DNA from: a virus
IMG/VR virus record: IMGVR_UViG_3300029319_000319
Coordinates: 1 to 30,032 of that record
DNA length: 30,032 nucleotides
Direction: 5' to 3' (one strand)
Part shown: in pieces, positions 1 through 8,550 of the stretch
Layout: the number at the start of each line of letters is the position of its first letter
Position numbering within the stretch: the stretch's first letter is position 1
The notes under the pieces: generated by a model
Database searches by the model: none
What the model was told of the DNA's origin: nothing
The model's input: the letters and a program-made list of their open reading frames with translations, nothing else
Program-made: the position numbers and the translations under genes

Positions 1-3000
1 GGAACAGTGTCGGTGCGGCCCAAAGTCGTCCAATTGAGTTCAATTGTTTTATTGACATGTTGAACAAAATTTTGTGCGGTTTCTAAACAAGTGTCACCAA
101 TCAAGAAATTCTCCATTGGAATACTATCTCTTGGACGGGCAGTGGTGACCCCTTCCCCTCCATTGAAATGTTTTGAAACCTTAGTCTCATTATACACCCC
201 TCGGCTCTTCGCAAACAATCCTTCTACAGCATGAGGGTTTGTGTAATGCATATTCATCCATACAGTGTCACCATCACGCAGACCACCGGGCGAATATGGA
301 TTAAGCCATTTCTTATTGAGAGCAACATCTTCTATGTCAACAGGGTATTTACGTCGATATAATTGCTCATCGTCCGCTAATGCATGTGCTGTGGCTCCAT
401 GGAAAGTAATAGTTGTAGAAGCCACAGCGGTCACAGTCAAAACTTCATTTCCATCAGAATCACATACCACATCCCCTACACTAAATTGTGTAGTGGCGTC
501 AACTGTATCCACTGTGATGGAACCATATACACCAGCAGCATATCCTGAACCATTGTTGACTAAAACGCCCGTGGCCGCCAATACATAGTAAAAACGATTG
601 ACGGTAATAATGTCCCCAGCACTTGGAGAAAAGCCACTTTCATTGGCAGTAGTGATTACATTACCGCTAATGTCCCCTTGCCCATATGTGGCAGTTCCTC
701 CATCTTCTTCTATCAATTCAAACTGATACCCACTATAGTCACTTTCAGCGTGTCCTGTAGGTAATTCAGAGGCGTCCTCTACAACAAGTGTACCACTAGT
801 GAATGTTACTACCTTTGCAGTCCCCCTCTTTACCTTCACATGTGGTAAGTGAGGATTAGTACGAGGACCGGCACGGAATTCAACAGCACTGACATATTGA
901 CGCAAACCATAATCGACATTTCCACCTTGAGTTTGTACATTTGAGCGGTCATAGTAGTATTGTTTGCGCACTTCTAATGCCACGCTATCAATAATCGGAT
1001 GGTCACGCAATGGTATCAAAGCCTCTTCATATCGTGAAGGAGCGGGGAAAATAGCAGACCCAAGAGCACGACTTATGAAATTACGACTAAAGGCAAAGGT
1101 ACTCCAAGCATCTGGCACTACTAAGTAACCATCACTATGTACACTTTGGTATAGAACTGATTCACCATCTGGTAAAAAGGCCCTATGAACACGTAAAGCA
1201 AAGTCTCGTCCTGCAATATCTACTGCTTCACCTTCAATAGAGCCCACAAAAATATCAGGGTTGTCTACATAAATATCAATAGTATTAGAGCCCGATTCAA
1301 CAATTTTTGTTACTCTGCTGGCCTTTATCGCTTCACCTTTCAAATAAGCAATAGAGTGTGAATTAAGCACTTCTGGGTCACTGGGGTCAATATCAAAACA
1401 ACGAGGACCTACAGGATTAGGGGCCCACGTATGTGCGGTGTGTGTAGCATCTATTGTCAATTTTAGAGAATTATCAGGACCGGGGAAGATACCTTGGTCT
1501 ACATTATCGAAGAAAAGATTAGGGAAAAGAGGTATTTCTGCCAATGCACGAGTAGAAGCATATTGTGTCCCTAATTGATAATCATGGTTCACACCTGATT
1601 GGTTTTGGAAAAGACGGTCATTGATTGTGGTCCCATCACCACAAACACTGTCCTCATTGAAGTCTTTATCTATGAATAAATAATCTCCAACTGTAAGACC
1701 TACAGCAGCAAACCACAAGTCAAATGTAGCGTAATCTTTACCATCCTCATCTATGTAATTACCAATCGCCTCACTGGCACCCATAGTAAAGGCAGTGCCT
1801 GTTTTCGCACTATAATAGGCCGATGCCCCACTACTAGTGTAAACACGACCTCGTGTTGGGAAACAATATGTCCCCCAACTTGCAAGGTCAGTGGCATCAT
1901 TATTGAGAGGATAAACAGTAATACCGGGGGAGGGGGCACCACTAATGTCGCTTATCACAACACCACAATCACGACGTGTATTCCAACCTAATCGGGCAAG
2001 AGGGCTTGGGTCCCACGTAGGTTTTGTATTCACGGCACCTTGACCCGGACCACCCAATGTCACACTAACAACAGGCGCACCCGGCATGATTTCCTTGACT
2101 ACATGAGAATCAGGAGACCCTCTACCCTCAAAGTCAACATTGCGTTGGGCAAGGTCACTTGCAATACCAATTGCTTCAATAGTGGTGCGACGAGAATCAT
2201 CTTCTGCTTGTATAATCTGCTTTATGCGAGCCTTACTCATCATATATTGTATAGAGCAAATATTTGCTTCTTGACCCGGAGCAACGAAGGGGGTTTTCAT
2301 TTTACGTAATTGTCCACTACGAGTCCGGTCACTGGGATGTACCAATAAAGTGGTGAAACTACCATTGAGTTCATATTGTAAATTATCAATAATATCGTAT
2401 GTCTCAAACACGTGAGAAGAAACAGGAGCAGTTCCCACATCTACAGAGCCAGTGGCTGTATTTGTTATTACAGGACTTCGCTGTACTGATATGCGGTCAT
2501 TTGTGGCCAATTGTCCACTCAAAGCACTCGTTTCAGGTGTTACAACTAAACGATGATAGGTAGATGTGTGTGTAGTGGTTGCACTGGCATTACTGGTAAT
2601 GAGTTGAGGCCCAGTATTGGGCTCATCATTATCGGTCGCCGGAGTATAATTTGCAGGAGTGCGACTCTCATCAAAGATATCTTCGACCTCAGAGCCCCCT
2701 GTGTCATCCCCTTGTAGTGAATGTGATTCAATGATATGTTGTAAGGAGCCACCATTTTGCACTTCTCCAAGAACTAACAAGCCACCCGGAGCCGTAAGAG
2801 TGGCACCTGAACTGACTGCGGCAGTGATTTTGTCAAGAATAGTATCCCCATCATCTAAGACTGTAGTTTCGTCTGGCACTACTTTAGTGACCATCAATAC
2901 TGGGGCAGAATAACCCATTGACGCCCCTGTTAAGTCTACAGCATTGTAATGTATTTCTACATAAGGAGAAAGGCCTCGGGCCGTCAAACTGGAGAGTTCT

Positions 3001-4886
3001 AAAATAGCCACACGAGCATCTGCGGGTTTCAAATGTTGAGTTCGTGTTGTGGCGTCAACATTATCTATATTTTCTACCATTGGTGAACGCAACAAAAATG
3101 GTCGAGGGTCAAACTTATTCGAGCCACTTAAGCCACCAATAGCGATGAGTTTACGAACACTATCTGCAGTCAAACCATTATGTTTGATTTGATAAGCAGT
3201 GCTCTGGTCAAGTATATCTGCAGCAGCGGCCCTCAAACTGTCATGATAAACATTGATTTTACTATTCAAGGGAACATGTTCACTTATTCCCTCATGGGCG
3301 GCCCCATATTCTAAAATGACCATATCACCAGTACCATCAATACTTTGGGTGACGTTTTCTTGGTCTGCTTGTGGGAAATGGCGCATATAGTGATGACCAT
3401 CAACACTATTCAGAGTATGACGCCCGCTATGGCCCGCTTGGAAACCAACAGGTAAAGTGGAGTCCCATTCTATAGCAAATGGATTGCTTATCTCAGCAGT
3501 GTCCTCAGCAGTAGTAATCATTTGAGAAGAATAAACAAAACCATGCAATTCACTTCTACTTTCATCTATACACATTTGCCCTGCCCTATCAATGGCTTGT
3601 GAAGCAAAATGAGGTGGTTGGTATGGTTTTCCTGTACCTGCACTATCAATAAGCAAATCACCTGACACTAACACAAAGTGGTCGTCAACATTCGCAGTAC
3701 GCCCATGTAAAAGACCACGTCGGGGATTGTTCCCATTTGTGTTAGCAGAACGGAAATCAAGATGGATACTCTCAACTGTGAGCACACCTGTGGTGCCATT
3801 TACTCCCAATAACCTCAATCGTTCTGGGGCTTTTTGATTAGGACCATATGTGGTTCGATTAATACCATCTGGGTTGAAAAGAATGTTGTAGGGGGTGTGA
3901 GCAATGGCTATTGTGGCATCAGTGCCGGGTGTGCTGGCACGGTCAGCCACACTGTAATTACCCTGTGAATAAGGGGCATCTGTTAATGTCACAGAACTAT
4001 TGGTTGTGGCATCATAGTCTTTACCTGTAATGATTTTAACAAGATTTTGAGCCTGTGCTGTGGTAATGGTAATGCCTGTCGAGGTGCCGCTGGGGTCAAT
4101 ACCAAAAGTACCGCTGTTGAAAATAGTCGATTCAGCCAAAACAGGCTCTTCAAAACGCCATAATCCCAACGACTCAGGAGAAAGAAAACACCCTGTTGGC
4201 GCACGGACTTGGGAATGTGCTCCTCGACGGATATGAAGTGCCTCAATATCCCCACGATATTGACCACCCTCACCCCCAATGAAGAGGTCATATTCAGACA
4301 TTGGGACAACAATATTTTCATTAATTTTGACTTTCGCCATTGTTTCCCCATTTATGTATAAAGAAACAAATGGGGGTCTGACTTCACCAACAACATGTAT
4401 CAATTCACGAGCATGAATAGATAGACCAGACACCTCGTCCGTACTTGAAAAAGAATTGAACGACCCATGTGCACTATCTATGTTATGTCTTGGGAAAACA
4501 ACACCGGACCATTTAGTGGCTTCTTTACTGGCAGTAGTCAAGAAATAAGGTTGGATTTCCCCCGCCTCATCTTTAATCGAAATAGTGAATGTTGCAGGTC
4601 CGGGCTCAGCAATGTCCCCCACCTGTAAACGAAATACGTTTTCTTGTTGAGCAATAACACCACCACAATCAGGCCGTACCCAAGCCTCAACACTGAAAAC
4701 TGGAAAATCAGTACTGGTCCCAATTTGGCTCTGCTCACCAGCAGCAGTGCGACCTAATAGAGTGCTATCGTTTTTACCTAAATTACTTGGAGCACCTGTT
4801 TTAGCAAAAGTAGATTGAGGCACAATAACTGATTCATTAATGCCATTGAAACGTAAAGCATGGGTACTTTGACTGGTAACAGGCAT
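1..4886 (-). CDS. Giant LamG-domain tail/adhesin protein, 3' end outside the window
   Basis: The frame stays open from an ATG at 4886 to the window edge, giving 1628 residues with no stop reached. Residues about 63-220 look like a concanavalin A-like LamG domain: 'FSVEAWVRP', later 'VSLYINGE' and 'LFIGGEGGQYRGDIEALHIRR', the usual strand pattern of LamG_3. The rest is Thr/Ser/Asp/Gly-rich beta-type sequence with few helices, typical of baseplate or fibre proteins. Residues about 1440-1513 carry a module shared with two other virion proteins here ('GVLVNNGSGYAAG', ending 'HALADDEQLYRRK'). The start lies 4 bases after the stop of the preceding gene. It is last in the tail module after tape measure and a distal-tail-like protein, so a role as tail tip, baseplate or host-binding fibre is inferred; LamG domains commonly bind glycans. 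No catalytic motif was recognised. Confidence 0.8.
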   Translation of the reverse strand, partial: MPVTSQSTHALRFNGINESVIVPQSTFAKTGAPSNLGKNDSTLLGRTAAGEQSQIGTSTDFPVFSVEAWVRPDCGGVIAQQENVFRLQVGDIAEPGPATFTISIKDEAGEIQPYFLTTASKEATKWSGVVFPRHNIDSAHGSFNSFSSTDEVSGLSIHARELIHVVGEVRPPFVSLYINGETMAKVKINENIVVPMSEYDLFIGGEGGQYRGDIEALHIRRGAHSQVRAPTGCFLSPESLGLWRFEEPVLAESTIFNSGTFGIDPSGTSTGITITTAQAQNLVKIITGKDYDATTNSSVTLTDAPYSQGNYSVADRASTPGTDATIAIAHTPYNILFNPDGINRTTYGPNQKAPERLRLLGVNGTTGVLTVESIHLDFRSANTNGNNPRRGLLHGRTANVDDHFVLVSGDLLIDSAGTGKPYQPPHFASQAIDRAGQMCIDESRSELHGFVYSSQMITTAEDTAEISNPFAIEWDSTLPVGFQAGHSGRHTLNSVDGHHYMRHFPQADQENVTQSIDGTGDMVILEYGAAHEGISEHVPLNSKINVYHDSLRAAAADILDQSTAYQIKHNGLTADSVRKLIAIGGLSGSNKFDPRPFLLRSPMVENIDNVDATTRTQHLKPADARVAILELSSLTARGLSPYVEIHYNAVDLTGASMGYSAPVLMVTKVVPDETTVLDDGDTILDKITAAVSSGATLTAPGGLLVLGEVQNGGSLQHIIESHSLQGDDTGGSEVEDIFDESRTPANYTPATDNDEPNTGPQLITSNASATTTHTSTYHRLVVTPETSALSGQLATNDRISVQRSPVITNTATGSVDVGTAPVSSHVFETYDIIDNLQYELNGSFTTLLVHPSDRTRSGQLRKMKTPFVAPGQEANICSIQYMMSKARIKQIIQAEDDSRRTTIEAIGIASDLAQRNVDFEGRGSPDSHVVKEIMPGAPVVSVTLGGPGQGAVNTKPTWDPSPLARLGWNTRRDCGVVISDISGAPSPGITVYPLNNDATDLASWGTYCFPTRGRVYTSSGASAYYSAKTGTAFTMGASEAIGNYIDEDGKDYATFDLWFAAVGLTVGDYLFIDKDFNEDSVCGDGTTINDRLFQNQSGVNHDYQLGTQYASTRALAEIPLFPNLFFDNVDQGIFPGPDNSLKLTIDATHTAHTWAPNPVGPRCFDIDPSDPEVLNSHSIAYLKGEAIKASRVTKIVESGSNTIDIYVDNPDIFVGSIEGEAVDIAGRDFALRVHRAFLPDGESVLYQSVHSDGYLVVPDAWSTFAFSRNFISRALGSAIFPAPSRYEEALIPLRDHPIIDSVALEVRKQYYYDRSNVQTQGGNVDYGLRQYVSAVEFRAGPRTNPHLPHVKVKRGTAKVVTFTSGTLVVEDASELPTGHAESDYSGYQFELIEEDGGTATYGQGDISGNVITTANESGFSPSAGDIITVNRFYYVLAATGVLVNNGSGYAAGVYGSITVDTVDATTQFSVGDVVCDSDGNEVLTVTAVASTTITFHGATAHALADDEQLYRRKYPVDIEDVALNKKWLNPYSPGGLRDGDTVWMNMHYTNPHAVEGLFAKSRGVYNETKVSKHFNGGEGVTTARPRDSIPMENFLIGDTCLETAQNFVQHVNKTIELNWTTLGRTDTV
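348..569 (-). repeat. Shared virion module, copy in the LamG tail protein
   Basis: Residues about 1440-1513 of the giant tail protein. The pattern is G-[VI]-L-V-N-N-x-x-G-Y, T-V-x-x-V-D-A-T-T, then T-I-T-x-x-G and H-A-L-A-D-D-E-x-L-Y. The same order of motifs occurs in the 139-residue head accessory protein (14767-15018) and in the tail tube candidate (10171-10401). It is a protein-level repeat, not a DNA repeat. Confidence 0.7.
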
Positions 4887-4890
4887 GATA

Positions 4891-6180
4891 TCACAACAAG
4901 AAATCCACTGGTATGAAAGTCAAGGTGAAGTTGTACACTGTTTCACCTGCTGAATAATTTACATCAAGACTTTGGACAGCCCCATCCATACCCACAAAAT
5001 CATTTGTATTATCACTCAAAATTTGACCGGGAGTCAGTGCCGCTGTTGCTCCTTTATCATCTGCCTTTTTGAAACCACCAGTTGGCATATGAAATATGCG
5101 CACATCTGAATCTTGCCCAGCGGCAGCATTCACAAATGATTTGAAGGGAATTTCAATCCCCATGATGTAATCATTTGATGCTCTGGAAGTTGCAAAATTA
5201 TGGCCATGTGGGTCTCCGCCCGGCCAAAGGGCAAGTATATCTTTTAAATGAGCACCAATGCCTCGTAAACCTAAATCACTCTGATTATTGCTATTATTCA
5301 TGATACCTACGAGATTCTGAACTTTATCACCAGCAGATTGTCTTCTTAATCGTGTGCTAATGATATCAGTTGGAAATTTGGTAACAATAGGGTATTGGCT
5401 TGAAGGAGGTCTGGTACCATTTACCCCTGTGGGGGCACTTGTTGTTTGGAAAACACTTGGACTGGTGACGGTGATATCTGTTTCTGTATCATCTGCTACA
5501 ATTTGAAGAGCGTAATTACTACCTGTGGTATCTAAACCAGACACAGCAGAGGCTGTGAAATGGGCAGACATTGTAGTACTGGATGCATAACCAGTAGAAA
5601 GAGTGAAACTACCATTATTGATAACTCCGGCTAAAGTTGTAATGAAATTAGTTTTCCATGTAGTATCACTTGAACCATAACCTGTAATGCTTCTCAAAAA
5701 AACATCCACAATATGTTGACCACTCACTGTGGCCACCGCATCTGTTCCTGTTGAATCGTTCAAACGAATGAAGAAATCTACATCTGCGGAGTTTGTCAAT
5801 TTGATATAGGCCCCATCATAATCACTTGATATGTTAGCAGCAGTATAAATTCCCTCTGCATTTGAAAATAAACTTGTGATAAGTTGATTAGGATAAAGTG
5901 CTCGATAAGAATCAGAAGTATTAGCGTCTCTTGAAAAATCAATCACTGCCTTAGGTCCTAATGTACTATCTATAGCCGTTTTATCATCTACGATAATACC
6001 TGAAGCCATTACCGTACAATTGTTCATATTGAAATCCATCCCAAACCGCTTACTTCCAGAGAATGGGAGAGGTATTTGTCCCACCTTACGATTTGTAGTA
6101 ATTTGTAATTCATTGGCCATCAACTCGATGCGGCGACCACTTTCTTGTACTAATCGTATGGGAGTCCCTGTGCCGCTCAT
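4891..6180 (-). CDS. Putative distal tail / baseplate structural protein (429 aa)
   Basis: This gene lies directly after the tape measure gene (4-base ATGA overlap at 6177-6180) and before the giant tail protein, the usual place of the distal tail protein. Residues about 14-65 form a compact beta-rich N-terminus ('GRRIELMANELQITTNRKVG', then 'FGMDFNMNNCTVMASGIIVDD'). The last 30 residues return to the same style ('NYSAGETVYNFTLTFIPV'). Between them is a long Ser/Thr/Asp-rich section (about 110-260) that looks like an inserted domain. A split beta-barrel around an insertion is a common design for tail tube and distal tail proteins, but I do not recognise a specific family. Function is inferred from position and fold-like appearance only. 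Confidence 0.6.
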   Translation of the reverse strand: MSGTGTPIRLVQESGRRIELMANELQITTNRKVGQIPLPFSGSKRFGMDFNMNNCTVMASGIIVDDKTAIDSTLGPKAVIDFSRDANTSDSYRALYPNQLITSLFSNAEGIYTAANISSDYDGAYIKLTNSADVDFFIRLNDSTGTDAVATVSGQHIVDVFLRSITGYGSSDTTWKTNFITTLAGVINNGSFTLSTGYASSTTMSAHFTASAVSGLDTTGSNYALQIVADDTETDITVTSPSVFQTTSAPTGVNGTRPPSSQYPIVTKFPTDIISTRLRRQSAGDKVQNLVGIMNNSNNQSDLGLRGIGAHLKDILALWPGGDPHGHNFATSRASNDYIMGIEIPFKSFVNAAAGQDSDVRIFHMPTGGFKKADDKGATAALTPGQILSDNTNDFVGMDGAVQSLDVNYSAGETVYNFTLTFIPVDFLL

Positions 6181-7526
6181 GCTAATCCACCCCGTACTGC
6201 GGTAGAACCAATATCTCTTCGTAGTTCTGTTCTAATCATTTGACTCACATCTTGGGCAAGTTTGCGCTTATCTGTGCGGTCAGTGATACCTGACATATTG
6301 AATGTCATGTTGAAGGTCTGATTGCCCCCAGCCATACCCCTTCCTTGACTATTCAAAGGCACAACTGCCTCAGGACCTGCCTCACCAATCATGGCTAAAG
6401 TTGGTGTATTGACAATACCACCCTCGGCTAAAAACGGAATATCGACGCTACTCACTAACTCTCTCAGCGACTTACCAATGACTGGAAGTTGGAAATCCAC
6501 AATAGCGCTGATTATACCACTGATTGTGTCAACAACTTGAGTAATTGGTATCAAAAGTACATCCAATAGGCTTGCTAAAGTTGCACCTATTTCCTCACCA
6601 ATGTCGCCCTCTCCATCGAATAAACCAAAGACGTTGCTGAAGAAATCTATTATTGTCTGTAGGGGGGCGGGAACACTTCCTGTAAATAGACTACCAACAT
6701 CAAAACCTGTGTATTCAACGAAATCATCCCACCAGCCAATAAGACGACCTAAAACAGGTACATCCTCTAATTTACCCATAAATTTCTGTATTACTTTGAC
6801 TTTGTTTGCATCATCCAAACTCTGAAATGTTTTCCAAAACGTAATCAGAGGCCCAATGACTGGTAAATCTTCCAATGCTCCCATGAATTTGTCTTTGAGC
6901 GCCACTTTGACTGCAGGATTCTTGAATGCATTCCAGAATGTGACAAGAGCGCCTATAAGAGGAATTTTCGTTAGAGCGCCTGCAAATTTGTCTTTGAGCG
7001 CCACTTTGACTGCAGGGTTCTTGAACGCTCTCCAGAATGTAATGAGGTTGCCAATAACAGGCAAATCCTCTACAACACCTGAAAATTTACCCATAAGGTC
7101 GACTGTGCCTGTTTTGAAATTATCCCATACATCAAGAACTGGTTGTACTTTCTCACCGAAGAAATCCACCATGGCTCCAAAAACGTCACCAATGGTAAAA
7201 TCACCATCTTTCAATCCTTTAATGAAAGTGACAATCATTTGGAATAATTCACCATTAAATACCATTATAACGCCATCAAATATAGCACCAAAGGCAGTCG
7301 CTATGGCATCAACAACTGGTTTCAGAGGTTCAAAAAAATCACCTATGGGAGTTATGATTTTTTCATCTATCCAACTTCCAACGTCTTTCGCCCATTGAAT
7401 AACATCCCCGACAAAGTCACTTATCCATTGACCCATCTTTTCGAGAAGGTCCATGCCCCCCGAGAGTGCTGCTTTAAACCCGGTCGCAATACCTTTTAAT
7501 TTGGTAAGCATAAGGCCCATTGCCAT
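6177..7526 (-). CDS. Tail tape measure protein (short, 449 aa)
   Basis: The C-terminus carries the hallmark tape-measure sequence 'AEGGIVNTPTLAMIGEAGPE' followed by 'AVVPLNSQ'. The rest is Trp/Phe-rich amphipathic helix, with four tandem copies of a 33-residue unit between about residues 150 and 270 (pattern LPVIGxLITFWxxFKNPAVKVALKDKFxGAL). The ATG at 7526 is chosen because AGGAGG lies about 10 bases upstream; an in-frame TTG at 7532 is too close to it. It follows the two chaperone genes, which normally bind the tape measure during tail assembly. If the usual 1.5 angstrom per residue holds, the tail would be only about 67 nm long. The length is small for the family, and no lytic or peptidase domain is seen. 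Confidence 0.9.
   Translation of the reverse strand: MAMGLMLTKLKGIATGFKAALSGGMDLLEKMGQWISDFVGDVIQWAKDVGSWIDEKIITPIGDFFEPLKPVVDAIATAFGAIFDGVIMVFNGELFQMIVTFIKGLKDGDFTIGDVFGAMVDFFGEKVQPVLDVWDNFKTGTVDLMGKFSGVVEDLPVIGNLITFWRAFKNPAVKVALKDKFAGALTKIPLIGALVTFWNAFKNPAVKVALKDKFMGALEDLPVIGPLITFWKTFQSLDDANKVKVIQKFMGKLEDVPVLGRLIGWWDDFVEYTGFDVGSLFTGSVPAPLQTIIDFFSNVFGLFDGEGDIGEEIGATLASLLDVLLIPITQVVDTISGIISAIVDFQLPVIGKSLRELVSSVDIPFLAEGGIVNTPTLAMIGEAGPEAVVPLNSQGRGMAGGNQTFNMTFNMSGITDRTDKRKLAQDVSQMIRTELRRDIGSTAVRGGLA
6886..7016. repeat. 32-bp direct repeats inside the tape measure gene
   Basis: Two identical 32-base copies lie at 6886-6917 and 6985-7016, exactly 99 bases apart, matching the 33-residue period of the protein repeats. 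The outer two protein copies have diverged at DNA level. This points to recent in-frame duplication of one unit. Confidence 0.85.
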
Positions 7527-7528
7527 AA

Positions 7529-7780
7529 TCAATCATCCTCCTCGTCAAGGAAGACGAAATCGAGAGGGATGACGTCTTGCTTTGGGTTTTCTTGTTTCTT
7601 TCTCTCTTCACTCTCAACTGTTTGAGCAGCGCTGGCCAATTCGGCGGCTTTGATGAACATGTCATAATCCATGTCAAATGCTTCTTGAAGCGATGTGCCA
7701 TAGTGCTTTGCTACCATGTAAGCCCACACATCCATTGATTCAACCATGCTTTTATCTTCGCCCTCTACTACTCCTCTCAT
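7529..7780 (-). CDS. Tail assembly chaperone, downstream (T-like) part
   Basis: An 83-residue acidic, helical protein ending in 'FVFLDEEDD', located just before the tape measure gene. Small genes in this slot are typically the second tail assembly chaperone (lambda T or its equivalents), often made only as a frameshift fusion to the gene before it. The ATG at 7780 has no convincing Shine-Dalgarno sequence, and this frame is open upstream to 7840, overlapping the end of the preceding gene. That supports, without proving, synthesis by frameshifting. The stop lies 3 bases before the tape measure ATG. Assignment is by position and size; the sequence itself is not diagnostic. Confidence 0.65.
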   Translation of the reverse strand: MRGVVEGEDKSMVESMDVWAYMVAKHYGTSLQEAFDMDYDMFIKAAELASAAQTVESEERKKQENPKQDVIPLDFVFLDEEDD

Positions 7781-7803
7781 TTGTTTACGATAGCGCTGTA
7801 CTC

Positions 7804-7840
7804 TTAATTGCGAAACCCCGACGTCAACAAATCTCCCATA
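7804..7840 (-). promoter_or_regulatory. Possible -1 frameshift window between chaperone genes
   Basis: In these 37 bases both the upstream chaperone frame and the -1 frame are open. The minus-strand run GGGGTTT (7813-7819) falls in the upstream frame as GGG TTT, so a tRNA on GGG could slip back one base onto GGG. This is not a canonical X XXY YYZ heptamer. The downstream frame then reads through 7804 into the 83-residue gene. Confidence 0.35.
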
Positions 7841-8154
7841 TCATTCAATGAAGGTAATGCCATAAGTATTTTTTGTGCTATGTCCGCAGGTAACAATTTC
7901 AAATCATCAGGTGTTAAATCGGGCTCAGTGCGAGATATCAACCTCGTGAAAAGGAAATCAAAAAGCGAGCCCAAATCCACTTGGGGGTTTTCACCATTAA
8001 CATCAAGGACATTGTCAAGCAAATATTGTAAATCAAGAAACGTCAAAGGCTTGACATAGACGACGAGTATTTCGTCATCACCAACGTCAATCTCTATTCT
8101 CTCTTCACTCTTCTTCGCCAATAGGCTGCTCTTCTCCACTATTTTCCGACTCAC
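7804..8154 (-). CDS. Tail assembly chaperone, upstream (G-like) protein
   Basis: A 116-residue protein with a beta-rich N-terminus ('RIEIDVGDDEILVVYVKPLT') and a helical C-terminal half, ending 'LTSGFRN'. 'VKPLTFLDLQYLL' resembles the start of many tail assembly chaperones. The GTG start at 8154 lies 6-7 bases after AAGGTGA. The first 50 bases overlap the end of the SAP-domain gene in another frame. It should coat the tape measure helices before the tube polymerises. Its 3' end overlaps an open -1 frame that continues into the next gene. Confidence 0.7.
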   Translation of the reverse strand: MSRKIVEKSSLLAKKSEERIEIDVGDDEILVVYVKPLTFLDLQYLLDNVLDVNGENPQVDLGSLFDFLFTRLISRTEPDLTPDDLKLLPADIAQKILMALPSLNDMGDLLTSGFRN

Positions 8155-8542
8155 TTACTTCACCTTCCGGTTCTTCTTCTTCGTTGGACACAGCCTCTTC
8201 CGAGGGGGCGTCCGAGGCCTCGGTTGCAGCCTCTTCTGAGATAGGTATCTCTTCCGAGGGGGCGTCGTCGGCCTGTAATCGAGCAATCAACTCGACCTTT
8301 GTCCCTGTGGCATCTAAGCCACGCTCCTTACAGAGCGACCTCAAATCATTGTAGGTCATGGATTCGTAATCTGTGATGTTATCTGGGAATGGGTCTTCTG
8401 TGACTTTACCTGCTTCTGGGTCAAACACATCAACCTCTTGCTCCAAAACTGGAGGCTCTTCTTTTACCACAACAGGAGTGGCCTTGGGTGTAGGTGCCAT
8501 CATTTTGGCAGTTGTTGGGTTTTTGTAAAGACGGTTTGGCAT
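8105..8542 (-). CDS. SAP-domain protein with acidic tail (145 aa)
   Basis: Residues about 60-93 match the SAP helix-extended-helix motif: 'MTYNDLRSLCKERGLDATGT' followed by 'KVELIARLQADD'. SAP domains usually bind DNA or serve as small protein-binding modules. The N-terminus is Pro/Lys-rich and low in complexity; the last 50 residues are extremely acidic with a repeated DAPSEE unit. It sits between the tail tube candidate and the chaperones, where a DNA-binding protein is unexpected. The 3' end overlaps the chaperone by 50 bases. It could be a tail structural or assembly protein, or a domain of the tube provided in trans; I cannot tell which. Confidence 0.7.
   Translation of the reverse strand: MPNRLYKNPTTAKMMAPTPKATPVVVKEEPPVLEQEVDVFDPEAGKVTEDPFPDNITDYESMTYNDLRSLCKERGLDATGTKVELIARLQADDAPSEEIPISEEAATEASDAPSEEAVSNEEEEPEGEVSESENSGEEQPIGEEE
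8195..8266. repeat. 18-bp direct repeat in the SAP-domain gene
   Basis: The sequence CTCTTCCGAGGGGGCGTC occurs at 8195-8212 and again at 8249-8266. It encodes the repeated DAPSEE unit of the acidic tail. Confidence 0.8.
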
Positions 8543-8550
8543 ATTATTCC

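Noticed and set aside
6856-7398. 180-codon plus-strand frame opposite the tape measure
   Set aside because: Its internal repetition mirrors the tape measure repeats; it is an antisense shadow.
7813-7819. Canonical slippery heptamer GGGTTTC for -1 frameshifting
   Set aside because: The phase is wrong: the upstream frame reads GGG TTT rather than G GGT TTC, so only a weaker single-codon slip remains possible.
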